NCBI RefSeq assembly: GCF_030272615.1
Contig: NC_081410.1
Location: 288,299,957 to 288,363,956 of the forward strand
From: Cryptomeria japonica
Lineage: Eukaryota; Streptophyta; Pinopsida; Cupressales; Cupressaceae
Length of the DNA stretch: 64,000 nucleotides
Direction: 5' to 3'
A program made the translations under genes and the position numbers. Under the pieces are notes generated by a model. That model saw only the letters and a list, made by a program, of their open reading frames with translations. It was not told where the DNA came from and did not search any database. This document shows, in pieces, positions 1 to 12,648 of this stretch; position 1 is the first letter of the stretch; every line of letters starts with the position of its first letter.

Positions 1-1739
1 CAAAAATTTCATTTGTGGGAAATTTTATAAATTGCGAATTAATATTAGCAATTGTGAACTAATATTATCAATTGCGGATAAATCGACAATCAATTGTGAA
101 TTTGCTAATTTTTGCACTTTTACACATGATAAATTTTTTGGAAAAAATAGACAAAATGTGCAAAAATTTTGGAAGACTCGCTATGCCGCCAGTGTCGGGA
201 GGTCTCTGATATGATCGCACTCGCTCAAACAAATGAAGCCTCGCTCTGTGACCCGCCATCTTGATCCAAGGATGCTAAAAGCACTAAAATCTTAAAGGAA
301 CTCCTACAAAGCAAATGAGTACAAATGAGCTAAAATCAAAACCAATTTTCAATTTATAGCTCAAAATTAGGGTGTTTGCCACCCTAACGGTTGTGATCCC
401 CTCCAACTTCAACGCAGTCATAGCCATATCAAATGAGATCAAAACCTCACCAAACTTCATACAAATGCTTACTAGCATATTTTCAAAAAAATGGTCTTAA
501 TTTCACTATTTTTCGACCACTTTTTTCAAGGGGGCATATTTACACCCTAAGTGTCGCTGAGGATAATGGGACAAAAAAAAAATTGTTTTCTTTGAAACAA
601 TGTTGTTTCGACATTGTGTCAAAGAGGGGCAAATGTAGACACCTAAAAAATGTCTCATTAATCGCATACTATTTATTCATCTAATTAATTAAATAATTCT
701 TTAATTATTTGATTAAACTAATTAATTATTCCAATTATCACCCTTCAACACTTCCAATTATTCAATTTATATTCTCAAATCAATTCAACCAATTAATCCT
801 CTTCCAAATATTAGAAATATTAATTATTTAATTAATTGTGACATTTTCCTTAGTTAAATAACCTTTATTATTTAATTAAACTCATTTCTAATGTTTAAAT
901 ATTTAAATTATTAACAATTATTCCTCCAATCCGCAAATTCTAATTCCAATTAGTTTCATTTTTTTCCCCAAATTCGAATTTCATATTATTTCACTTAATT
1001 TCATTTCTTCCAAATTAACATTTCACTAAATGTGAATTTCAGTTAATTTCATGTGCATTTCAGCATTCGAAAGTCCAAATTCAAATTCAAATCCAAAATG
1101 AAAATCAAATTCAATTTCAAAATCCTACAGCACATGCTAAAATCAAACTGATTGATCAAATCAATTGACTAATCAGTTAACTCCTCAATCTCCCATTTTC
1201 ACTCAAAATGAGCTTTTTATGACTAATAAATCATTTCAGTCTTCTAACCCATCTAATCAGTCATCTCCTAAATCAATTCAGTCTTCTAATCAATCAATTT
1301 AGTCAACTGCCTAGTCTATTTAGTCTACTGGTTAATCAATTGAGTTCACTCTCCAATCAATTTTGTTAACAAATCAATCTATTGAGTTCACTGGTCAATC
1401 AATTTTAGTTATCTATCAATCAACTTTTGAGTTCAAATTCTCACCTCCTTTGTGTTGAAAATCTATAAATTCCATCCCTTTTCACATCTTCAAGCTAGAT
1501 CACAGTCTTCAAAATAGTTGCTAATCTATGCAAGAAATCAGTGCAATACTTGAGAGCCATTCGACAACAAATAAGGAGAATAACAAGGGAAGCTACAATG
1601 CAATTGAGGGGGTTTTCAATAAGGATAATTGTTTAATTCTTTCATTTATGCATTTCATTTCATTGATTTGTGTTTGGGATTGTTTTGATAGTTAAGGATC
1701 TTGTGATCGTCCTTATTCCCTATTTAAGCATTTACGACA
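1..1739 (+). mobile_element. 3' end of a Ty3-type LTR retrotransposon (truncated by window edge)
   Basis: Positions 1-633 are AT-rich non-coding sequence ending in a purine tract (AAAGAGGGGCAAA, 621-633) that abuts a TGTAGACACC LTR start. This is the usual PPT/3' LTR junction. No open reading frame of note is present upstream, so only the 3' untranslated part of the internal region is in the window. Assignment to Ty3 rests on the PPT and LTR style and on similarity of this LTR to the solo LTR at 16994-18201. No coding domain confirms it. Confidence 0.6.
634..1739 (+). repeat. 3' LTR, TGTAGACACC family
   Basis: It starts TGTAGACACCTAAAAAATG right after the PPT and ends near ...TTTACGACA. A related LTR occurs in the opposite orientation at 16994-18201; both share the TGTAGACACCTAAAAA start and a CCTATTT motif close to the end. 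The body is very AT-rich with many TTAATT blocks. The right end is inferred by comparison and could be off by some bases. Confidence 0.6.
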
Positions 1740-2436
1740 TTCAACCATGAGAAACACTTTCCACAAAGATCTATTGTACAAAGCTTAATATAAGTATAAA
1801 ATGGGAGAATTAACATCTATATTGATCCATCATGCAGTTTCTTTATCTCTCCCTGCATTAGTTTTTGCTCCTCCTTCCTTGTCTGCTCCTATGTTGCAGT
1901 GGGTTGTATCTTTTGTGTCCTATTTGTTAGGGACTAAGGATGGACTTGTTCCCCAAGGTATATCTCCTCACCCACCTAGGACTACATAGCCTCTGAAGGT
2001 GTCTTCTATTCCTCTGACTACACCTAGTGAAGGCAAAGGAAAGACACTTATGCTATCCAAGTCTGCAAATTGCCCTCCCTTTGAACTTTTGATCATGGCT
2101 GATATCCCTCATCCTACCTAGTATAGTAAGGGTAGGCAATCACCTTGAGCTCGCTCGTCACCTTTGGCTCTTGCATCACAACTTCTAGGCGAACCTCATG
2201 TCCCTTCGATTACTCCTCGAGCAAAATAAGGAAGGGCACCTATAAATATGTTTACATGACTTGTTTCAATAGAACCTCTTATTCCATCAATTGGGCCTTC
2301 TCCTTTGTCAACAATGGCTCAAGAGGCCTCTCCTATGCAACAGGATGCCATTGAGCCTTCTCAAGCTTCCGCACCTGGTCCAAATTTACATTGGAACCAT
2401 CTTGCATGTGAGCATAAGCATCATTGATGAATGATG
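1740..2436. other. Decayed element debris, no intact gene
   Basis: About 0.7 kb of Ser/Pro-rich former coding sequence (for example around 1801-2110 and 2145-2360) with many stops. It resembles in style the sequence at 10824-11507, and the two are adjoining pieces once Copia-1 (2437-10818) and one TGATG duplication are removed. I do not recognise the protein. Confidence 0.4.
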
Positions 2437-3817
2437 TGTTAGAAATAATGCAGCAAATTGAGAGGAGGAGTGAATCAGTTTGCACAAAAACTTACTGCAA
2501 CTTAAACCACAAATCAAATCTAATAATTAACAATTTAGAGCATGAAACAACACCGCATCAATAACACATATAACACCAAGATTTTTGACATGGAAAACCC
2601 GATTAAGGGAAAACCACGGTGGGAACCTACCCACAATGATATAATACCCTGTTAGGAGTAAATGTAAATATTACAATGGGGAATGCACATGCATTAAGGC
2701 ACACTGCCTAGAGCTCAATGCTCAAACAAGAAACCCAGAAGGGCTACAACCATTAGGGAAGGCTCACTGTCTTACAAGAAGTCTCACTAACTTAAGAAAA
2801 TATTCAAACAACAATTTGGATTACATGAACTATGGAAATAACATCTCCATATGCCTGAGTACAATTTCGGTTAAGCTCACTGTCAAATCTTTTCTACAAC
2901 ACACTTCTTCGCATAACTTCCTTGTTACTGAACAATTGATACAATATTTGCATGTAGCATTATCTCTTTCAATCATTATTACATTCATTTATACATGTCA
3001 TCAACCCATGAAACATAGGTCGACTCAACACACGCTACATATTACAAAAATATAATCACACATGCTATAACAATGCATGCGGACCAAAACAATGTTGTCT
3101 AAGACAAAGTCTGGACCTAAACAACCACTGCAAATATGAAACACCTCCAAGAATTACGCCTTGATCATCTGCAACATGCTGCAACACCAAAAATGTCGCA
3201 TAACATGAAGAACATCATCAGACAAATAAAATCTTCAATAACACACACAATAATCATTGTGGACCACCAATACGCATATAACATGATCTAGAGATATTCA
3301 CAAGCAACGTGAATTACACCACAACAACTAGGATTACTATAATCATCATCATCTCATTGCCAGAGCACAAGAACACCAACATAACTGACTATCAACCTGA
3401 AATATATGCTTGTGGAATTCCAAATCATGAACCAATCAAACTGAGGACACACATCAACATCCAGAATACATCCCACACAACCGCAACTAAAGATATAGCG
3501 ATTCTGAAGCAATATGAAGCACAAACTAGATATTGAATAAAATGAACAACTGAATAAAATCCTCAATACTAGAACTCATAACTCGATCAAAACATCATGC
3601 GAACCTCTACAAAAGGGAATGAACCATCTACAAAAAACATACCAGAAACCCTTTAATCCACATCAGCTCATCTATAATAAACAGGCTAAACCAACTCATC
3701 CAACCTAACTATAACAATAGAATACATAGAAGAATATGTTGACATTATTCCAGCAAACTTTCAAACAATCTCCCCATATGTTGATATTAATGACAACATA
3801 TCAACCAATCTCTAATA
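2437..3817 (-). repeat. Copia-1 3' LTR
   Basis: About 1.38 kb, clearly alignable with 9461-10818 along its length, including the shared end ...AACCAATCTCTA. The terminal CA/TG at the internal side has decayed (TATTAGAG on the minus strand, against TGGTAGAG in the other copy). Numerous substitutions and small indels separate the two LTRs, so this insertion is old. Confidence 0.85.
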
Positions 3818-3820
3818 ATA

Positions 3821-3833
3821 TCCCCCTTTGGCA
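3821..3833 (-). other. Copia-1 polypurine tract
   Basis: On the minus strand it reads TGCCAAAGGGGGA, a few bases before the 3' LTR. The bases upstream (GTTGCCATCAA) are also found before the PPT of the pol-less element at 22576-22589. Confidence 0.75.
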
Positions 3834-4220
3834 TTGATGGCAACATATGAATGTCAAAAACAATCAATGCAAAGAAAGAAATCAACTCACAACAATCTCC
3901 CTCAAAATCACAAGGATCAACTCCCCCTTAGACAAATAACTCAAACACCAAATCTCAAAATGCTATTCTCTCCCACGGAGTTTTTCACATGCTTCTCTCC
4001 CCCTTTGACATCAATGACAAAGGCTCAGGAATTAGGATTTTGTCCCCCTTTGAATTATCTTCACTAATCTATACATCTAAACAGTTGAACACCAACACTA
4101 ACTACTCCCCCTGAGTACTAGCCTCACTCATCAATCCAGGTCACAAGATATCTATGTGAAGTTCACTGGACTAATGCAAATCCATGCATCTTAGTTCTCA
4201 TTAGGAGGGGAAATTACCCC

Positions 4221-7200
4221 TTACTTCTCTCGAAGATACTCAAAAGTATCTTTAGGCAAAGGATTCGTAAAGATATCTACAATTTGCTCCTTTGTAGATA
4301 CATACTCCAATTTGACTTCTTTCTCATTTGCCTTCTCTCTCAATAAATGAAACTTGATTGATATAGCTTTGTTTTGGAATACAACATTGGATTCTTTGAA
4401 ATATTGATAGCACTTGAATTATCACAATATATAGCAATAGGCTCATCCTAAATAACTCTTATATCCTTCAACATCTGCTTCATCCAAATTACTTGAGTAT
4501 AAGTGCTAGCAACAACAATGTATTTAGCCTCTGCGGTAGATAAAGAAATAAAATTCTGCTTCTTACTTGCCCAAGAGACCAACTTCTTACCCAAAAAGAA
4601 TGCACCACCTATAGTACTCTTTTGGTCATCAACATCACCTACCCAATCAACATTTGTAAAATCACTCAAGGTAAACTCATCATTCTTAGAATACCACAAA
4701 CCAAAATCAACTATCCCTTTCAAATATTTGAATATCCTTTTTATAGCAGTAACATGAGATTCCTCGGGATCAGCTTGAAATCTAGCAACATGACACACAA
4801 CATTCATTATATCAGGTCTAGTCTAAGTCAAATACAACAATCCACCAACCATGGATCTATATCTGGTCTGATTAGATTTCAAAGAATTATCATCTTTTGT
4901 CAACTTACATCTGATCACCATAGGTGTACCAACTGGCTTAGAGTCCTCAAAACTAAATTCCTTCAATAATTCCTTCACATACTTGGACTGAGATATGAAA
5001 ATACCTTTATCCAACTGAGTAATTTTCAATCTCAGAAAGAATTTCATTTCACCAATCATAGACATCTCAAATTCATTTTGCATCTCTTCAGCAAATTTCT
5101 TACATAGGCAATCATTTCCTCCAAAGATAATGTCATCAACAAAAACTTCAACAATCAAATTTTGATCAATCGTGTAATAAAAATTACTATCAGCAGTACC
5201 TTTATTAAATCCAAGCTAAATCAAATACTTATCCAATCGGACATAACAGGCTCTAGGGGCTTGCTTCAATCCATACAATGCTTTCTTCAACCGGCAAACC
5301 ATGTCCTTTTCATCTGTCAGCTAAAATCCATCCACTTGATCAATGTAGACTTCTTCCAACTCACCTTTAAGAAAGGTTGATTTGGCATCCATCTGATACA
5401 CTTTGAAATCTTTGTGAGCAAAATAGGAAAGAAATATTCTAACAACTTCAATTCTAGCTACTGAAACAAAAGTCTCCTCATAATCAATTCCTTCCACATG
5501 TGAATAACCCTTGCAAACAAATCTAGCTTTATTTCTAACAACTTCACCCTATTCATTCAACTTATTCTGAAATACCCATTTAGTCCCAATTACATTTTTA
5601 TCCTTGGGTCTAGGAACAAGAATCCATGTATCATTTTTCTCAATCTGATTCAATTTTTCTTCCATGGCTTTAAACCAATTTTCATCTTTACATGATTCAT
5701 CAACATTTTAGGTTCAATCTTAGAAATCAAATAAATTTCTTCAGCAAGTCTTCTCCTAGTCATCACACCTTTATCTTATCACCAATAATCTGATTTTCTA
5801 ACTGATTCAACCTCACATACCTGGGAGTTTTAGGATTTTCTTGAATTTCAAGCTCTTAACCTCTTTCTTTTGTAGTAGCATCTACACCTTTATTCTCAAG
5901 ATTTTCTGGAACAATCTGAACTTGACTCTAGGTCTGCACTTGTTTTCCTTTATCTAAACTGGCATCCTGATCGTCAGAATCATATCCACGATTTGATCTA
6001 TCTTACATTACCTTCAGCAACCTTCACATTAGCACTTTCAACTATCTTTTCCAATCTTTTATTATAACATAAGTAGGCCTTACTCTTAGTAGAATCACCA
6101 AGATAGATTCCTTCATCACATCTAGCATCAAACTTTCCAAGATCTTCATATCTTTTGATATAGCATTTATTACCAAAAATTCTGAAATATCTAATAGTAG
6201 AAGCATGACCAAACCATAATTCATGAGTCTTATCAATATCACCTTTGACATTTACCCAGTTAAGAGTATATACTGCAGTACTCATAGCTTCTCTCTAATA
6301 CATATGTAGAACATTTCCTTCAATCATCGTGTTCTAGATGTTGATAAGAGGGCAGAAACAATGTAGGAAAACTAAGAGGCGAGTGAATCAGTTTTCACCA
6401 AATGAAACCAAATTAATCACAACTTTAGATCTGATTAAGAACAACAATACCAAGGATAAACACCACATCAACAACACACATAACACAAGGATTTTTGATG
6501 TGGAAAACTCGGTTAAGGGAAAAACCACAGTGGGAACCTACTCACAATAAGATGATACTCTCCAATAGTATGTGTAAATATTACAATGGGGAATGCACAT
6601 ACATTCAAGCAAACTTCCTAGAGCTCGCTGCTCAAAAACAAGAAGGGCTACAACCCTGGGACAACTCACTGCCTTACAAAGATCGAACAACAATCCAAAT
6701 TACATGAATTGAAAGAATAGCATCTCCAAATGCCTAATTATAGTTCTGGTTAAGCACATTGTCTGCACAATAACTCTTCTCTTCTCTTCCACACTTTTGA
6801 ATGATATTGCTTGTTCACTCATACAATACTCTCATACAATTCGCAGACCCACAACTAACATGATTGCATCACCTATTTATACAATTCATCAACCTTAACC
6901 TTAAGGTTGGCTCAACACATAAGACCTAATTGCAAGATTATATCACACGATACATAAATCCATAACCAAACCAAATACAATGCCAGCAAGGACATAGCAT
7001 GGACCCAAATAAAATCCTCGAACACGCTACACCCTCAAATAATTTGCCAAGATCATCTGCAACACGTTACACCACCAAATATATTGCATAACACGAAGAA
7101 TACCACCAGACCAATAAAAGCTTCATTAACGCACACTACGAACAACACGGACCACCAAAACGCATAGGACTCGATCAAAGAACATCAAGAAAAGTCATCA

Positions 7201-9401
7201 TTACTTCATCATCGGAGGTCAAGAACACCACCTGACAAGCTGAAAGATACGCTTGTGAAGTTCCAAATCATGAACCATTTGATCAAAAGACACACATCAA
7301 TGACCCAAACACTCTCCTCAATCCACAACTCAAGATATAATCATTCCAAAGCATATGGATCAAATACCATAACTCTGCAATACAAAATACTGAAAAAAAC
7401 TAGTCCACCTATCGGACCTCATAACTTGATCAAATCACCACATAGCATCATGAAACTCATACTGAATCAACTAGAGATAAGTATCTCAAAACCCATTAAA
7501 CTACATCAGCACATCTGCAATATATCACCCAAACAACTCTCTGCAATATACCAATTCTCTGGAACACAAGAATATGTTTACATCAATGACAACAACACAT
7601 TCCAACAACTCTAATATCCAACACTAGCAGCTTCTTGAGCTATTCTATTCTCTCTCTACAACACCATTCTGGTGTGGTGTCCTAGGAGCAGATAATTGTC
7701 TATTAACTCCATGCTCTTCACAATATGCATTAAACTCACTAGAAGTGAATTCTCCACCTTTGTCAGATCTCAGACACTTCAGCTTCAATTCAGTCTCAAT
7801 TTCAACTCTAGTTTTGAAAATCTTGAACTTCTCCAACGCTTCAAACTTCTCCCTTAAGAAGGCTTTATTAACTTTAGTAGATCGCTTACTGCTTGAGTAG
7901 AACTTATCTTAACCATGCAATCAAAATTTACATGACACATTCTTCTATGCCGACTTTCATCAACCTAAGCAATCAAACAAATTTTACTACCAACATTCAA
8001 GTGAAAGATATTACCTTTAGTCTTTTTCCCTGATGCAATATCAATTTCGAAGCTACTCAAGATCTCACATTTGCCATTCTTGAATTGCAAGTTTATCCCT
8101 TATCAACCATCTAACCAACACTCAAAAGATTATGCTTTAAACCTTCAACATACAACACATCATCAGTATTGTGCTTACCATCAAGAGAAATAGAACCTCT
8201 ATCACGGATTACACAAGCTTTGTTATCACCAAATCTTACTATACCACCATCATAATTTTCCAAATTTACAAATTTACTCTTGTCACCTGTTATATGATGA
8301 GAGAAACCACTGTCAATTACCCATTCATTTTTCTCCTCAACTTTAGCATCCAAAGCTTTCTCCGCATTAATGCAGCTTGTAGAATCTGTAGTTACAAGAT
8401 CATCTTCCTTGGTAGCAATGAACACAAATTCATCTCTTGAATTTCCATTATCTGACTCATCATTTGTCACACCTTCATCAGTAGCATAATAACACTTCTT
8501 CTGATATTTGGGCTTATATGGCTTAAATGTCTTATTGGGATTTATATCTCTTTTCGAACACCTTGATGAAAAATGTCCTATCTTATTACATGAAAAACAT
8601 TTAAGAGGTAACTTTCCTTCATACTTTGCGACACCTTTAGGCAATCTTCTGGCAATAAGTGCTTCAAGATTCTCAAGCTCACTTTCTTCATCTTCCATAT
8701 TTTTCATTTCTTTCTCATATCTGGACACTCTTGTAGAACTTTCTCCCAAATCATATCTTTTCTTCCCGAAAACAATAGCTTTGAATGCAGATTCAGTCTT
8801 AGGAAGAGAGTCTCCAAACTCGCTCAGCTCAAAAGAAGCAATTTTACCAATCAGCATGTCTCTTGTCACATTTGTCACAATTCGGATCTCATCAATAGTA
8901 GCAGCTTTATGTTTGTAAGCAGAAGACAAGGATCTCAACACTTTAGTAACAATCTCAAATTATTCTAATATTCCACCGAGACATCTAATTCCACACACAA
9001 GGTCATTCACTTTCTGCATAAAAAAAGTAATGTTCTCATCTTCAAGTTCTCATATTTACCCTTCAAGCTTTGCAATTTAGCAATCTTCACATGACTATCA
9101 CCTTCATGCAAGGTCTCCAATTTTATCTAGATCTCATTAGCAGTCTCTAAGTCCATTACATGAGTCATTTCAGAATCTGACAAGGCACTCAACAATGCTT
9201 CCTTAACTCTAATATTGAATTCTTCTTCCTTTATCTATCGGCAGTAGTAGGACCATTCTGAGGAACATTAAATACATTCTTAGTAATCTTCCAGTACTCT
9301 TCTCCAATGCATCTCAAATGACATTGCATTCAACTTTTTCAGAGAGTGTAATTCGTTCCATCAAATCTCAAAATATCCTTCTTGAAAGAAAAGGTTGCCA
9401 T
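4221..9401 (-). pseudogene. Copia-1 gag-pol polyprotein (broken)
   Basis: Reading starts at an ATG at 9401 (MATFSFKKDILRFDGTNY, typical copia gag) and runs to a TAA at 4221. Visible parts in order are: gag with a CX2CX4HX4C knuckle (CFSCNKIGHFSSRC, about 8560-8600); protease with WVIDSG (about 8330); integrase core with KGGEF and HQNGVVERE (7645-7836), continuing with RYFRIFG and KCYIKR (5998-6285); RT with ALYGLKQAPRACY and VFVDDIIFGG (around 5100-5290); and RNase H with DWVGD, DQKSTIGG and SLSTAEAKY (4448-4807). Many in-frame stops and frameshifts occur, and the solo LTR splits the integrase after QEAAS. It is non-functional. Confidence 0.9.
6339..7623 (-). repeat. Solo LTR (Copia-1-related) inserted in Copia-1 integrase
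   Basis: 1285 bp, recognisably homologous to the two Copia-1 LTRs (shared GTGAATCAGTTT, AAAACCACAGTGGGAACCTAC and ATTACAATGGGGAATGCACAT blocks) but more diverged from them than they are from each other. It starts TGTTGATAAG and ends ...CCAACA on the plus strand. The flanks CTAGA (6334-6338) and CTAGC (7624-7628) match in four of five bases, a slightly decayed target duplication. There is no internal region, so it is a recombination product. Confidence 0.8.
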
Positions 9402-9443
9402 CCTGAATCTCCTCAAGCGGTCAAGCTTCTTTTGGAGGATCTA

Positions 9444-9455
9444 GCTCTGATACCA
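9444..9455 (-). other. Copia-1 primer binding site
   Basis: The minus strand reads TGGTATCAGAGC, the standard plant copia site complementary to initiator tRNA-Met, five bases inside the 5' LTR. Confidence 0.9.
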
Positions 9456-9460
9456 ATCAT

Positions 9461-10818
9461 TGGCAACAATGCAGAAAACTAAGAGGGGGGTGAATCAGTT
9501 TGCATAAAAACTTACTGCAACTTAAACCACAAATTAGATTTGATAATTAACAATTTAGAGCATGAATCAACACCACATCAATAACACACATAACACCAAG
9601 ATTTTTGACGTGGAAAACCTAGTTAAGGGAAAAACCACAGTGGGAACCTACCCACAATGAGATAATACCCTATTAGGAGTAAATGTAAATATTACAATGG
9701 GAATGCACATACATTCAGGCATATTGCCTAGAGCTCATTGCTCAAACAAGAAATCTAGAAGGGCTACAACGCTTAGGGAAGGCTCATTGCCTTACAATAA
9801 GTCTCATTGACTTACAAAAATGTTCAAACAACAATCTGGATTACATGAATTGTTAAAATAGCATTTCCATATACCTGAGTACAGTTCCAGTTAAGCTCAC
9901 TATCAAAACTTCTTTGCAACACACTTCTTCACATAACTTCCCTGCTACTGAATGATTGATACAATATTTGTACATAGCATTATCTCTCTTAATGATTATT
10001 ACATTCATTTATACATGTCATCAACCCATGAAACATAGGTTGGCTCAACATATGCTACATATTACAAAAATATAATTAGACACGATATAACAATGCATGT
10101 TGACCAAAACAATGTCGACTAAGACATAGTCTGGACCTAAACAACCACCGCAAATATGAAACACCTCCAGCAATTACGCATCGATCATCCATAACACACT
10201 ACAACACCAACAATGTCGCATAATACAAAGAACATCACTGGAAAAAGAAAATATTCAATAAAACACACAATAATCAATGTAGACCACCAATACGCATAGA
10301 ACACAATCTAGAGATATTCACAAGCAACATGAATTACACCACAACAACTCGGATTACTAGAATCATTATCGTCTACCTACATAACTGACTATCAACCTGA
10401 AATATTTGCTTGCGGATTTCCAAATCATGAGCCAATCAAACTAAGGACACACATCAACGTCCAGAATACATCCCACACATCCGCAACTAAAGATATAGCA
10501 ATTCTGGAGCAATACGAAGCACAAACTAGAATAGTGAATAACACAAATAGCTAAATAACATCCTCAATACCGGACCTCATAGCTCAATCAAAACATCATG
10601 AGGACCTCTGCAAATGGGAATGAACCATCTTCAGACAACATACCTGAAACCCTTTAATCTGCATCATCTCATCTACAATACACAGGCTAAACCAACTCAT
10701 CCAACCTAACTGCAACACTGGAATACACAGAAGAATATGTTGACATTATTTCAAAAAACTTCCCAACAATCTCCCCATATGTTTACATCAAAGCCAACAT
10801 ATCAACCAATCTCTACCA
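9461..10818 (-). repeat. Copia-1 5' LTR
   Basis: It begins TGGCAACAATG and ends ...CTCTACCA on the plus strand, and is directly followed by the TGATG duplication. At 1358 bp it is similar in size to the 3' LTR. Confidence 0.85.
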
Positions 10819-10823
10819 TGATG

Positions 10824-11507
10824 GCCCAAGAGCGTTAGGCCATTGTAAAGGCTACGAGTGATTCATCAATGTCTGCCTCTACCTCTAGTCTTTCCACACC
10901 TGCTCCTACTCTTGTTTTTCCCACTACCTTTGCTTCTACTTCATGTTCGATGTTTCTACATTCTGCACTAGGGACTACCAATGAGCCTCACCCCAAAAGG
11001 GTATAGTTCTTTATCGATCCCTCCTTGGTGCCACACCTTATAACCACCTTGCTTGATGTTCCTTTGTTCTTCTAACTGATTGACATGTTTCATACATAGG
11101 TGGTGTCGAGTGTGGTATTTTATTTACCTTTTTTACAACCTCCTTCGCACTAAAGTTTTCTTGGGGTACTTGAGCCTACCACAATTGATCAGAGTTCTCC
11201 ACCTCTGCAGAAACCTAAGAGAAAATTTGAGCAAGGCCTCGTGCCTGAATTCCATGCATGTTTCTCTGTCTACATCTATTTGCATTGTTGAGAAGGGTCC
11301 ACCTTCTCCAGAGTTTTTCTTCACCTCTCTTCCAGAGGTCCTCAACACGACTCCTTCTTCATTTCCTTGGGTCGAGTCACCTGGCTCTTCTATTAAGGGA
11401 CATGTGTTTGATTGTTTAGAGGATATCTAGGTGGTGTCCACGATCTTCACATGATCATTGACCCTTTCCTCTTAGGAGCTTCTAGAAAAGAATGTGGAAG
11501 TTGCATC
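10824..11507. other. Decayed element debris, continuation of 1740-2436
   Basis: Ser/Pro/Thr-rich former coding sequence in the plus direction with many stops. There are stretches such as SSPPLQKPKRKFEQGLVPEF around 11190-11250, but no domain I recognise. It is interrupted on the right by a solo LTR (11508-12648) and resumes at 12649. Confidence 0.4.
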
Positions 11508-12648
11508 TGTAATACCCAAAAAATGGTCATCTAAACCATGGGCCCATAATCTTGACAATGTCACCAAGGTCCTAACCAAAGGCAATTAAATAAATCTTCA
11601 GCACACAATTAATTATTTAATCATCAAATGTCACATGGAAAATGAATAACTCAATATTAATTAAATATGTATTTAATTAATTAAACCATTCCAAGTAAAT
11701 CATTTTAAACAATTATCTTATTTAATTTAATTAAATATATTTTGCATATTTAATTAAATAAATCAATTTGCCATTAAATCATCAAAAAGAAGAATTAATT
11801 TGAAAAATAAATAAAAATTGCTATAAATCTTCAAAAAGGAAACAAATCAAGAAAGAGGAATTGGACAAATCTTCAAAAAGGAAATAAATCAAAAAGGAAT
11901 TAATTGACAAAAACAAAAGAATTAAAAATTGAGAAAAGAAATCAATTGGAGATAATCTTGAAAAACAAATTAAAAATTGATAGATAATCTCAAAGAAAGC
12001 AAATAAAATAATTAAATATTAAAATTGAATGAAATAGAGAATAAATCAATGTTTTCTGATTTTATCTTAATTTTAGTTCAATTTCCTTTAAAATTGAGAA
12101 AAGCATCCAATCACATCACTTCACCTAGATTGTTCTTCCTCTTGGAAAATCTTGACTGCTCATCATTATTTGATCTCAGTCGTTGGTTTCTTTCTGAATT
12201 TTCTATAAATTCAGGCTCTCAGCTCTCATTCAAAAATCCTAGAGAATATATTGTTATTATGTTGTTTTTGCTCTAGGTTCATTGAGAATTTGCATTGAGA
12301 TATTGCATATTAATTATTTCATATTGCTTAAATCATTTAGCTTAAATATTCATATATTGCTTAAATCATGTTAGATTAATCTTGCATATCTAGCTTAAAT
12401 TTCGCATTCATCTAGCTTAAATCCATGCTCATATAGATTAAAAATCCTTCGTTTAGGTGTTGTCTAGTCACTGGATAGCTTAGCAATCTGAGAGAAATCT
12501 AAACTCGCATCTACTAGAAGGCAATGGGTCACTTTGTAATGGTTTATTATTCATTGATTATTGATTTACTAACCATGCATCTAATGACTTAATTGAAGTG
12601 TTGTGTATTTCAGATACAGATACAGGTCCACTTTTCACACACACAACA
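11508..12648. repeat. Solo LTR, TGTAATACCC family
   Basis: It starts TGTAATACCCAAAAAATGG and ends ...CACACACAACA. The flanks GCATC (11503-11507) and TCATC (12649-12653) agree in four of five bases. The interior is rich in AATTAATTAAAT blocks. No internal coding region or second copy is present. The boundaries are a best fit. Confidence 0.6.

Larger units (their letters stand above)
2437..10818 (-). mobile_element. Ty1/copia retrotransposon (Copia-1), minus strand, with nested solo LTR
   Basis: A full copia element in reverse. The 5' LTR is at 9461-10818 and the 3' LTR at 2437-3817. The PBS is TGGTATCAGAGC (complementary to the 3' end of initiator tRNA-Met) at 9444-9455, and the PPT TGCCAAAGGGGGA is at 3821-3833. 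The five bases TGATG occur at 2432-2436 and at 10819-10823, a perfect target duplication that fixes both ends. Between the LTRs, a decayed gag-pol reads in the order gag, protease, integrase, RT, RNase H. The copy is dead: it has many stops and frameshifts, and a related solo LTR (6339-7623) interrupts the integrase. Confidence 0.9.
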
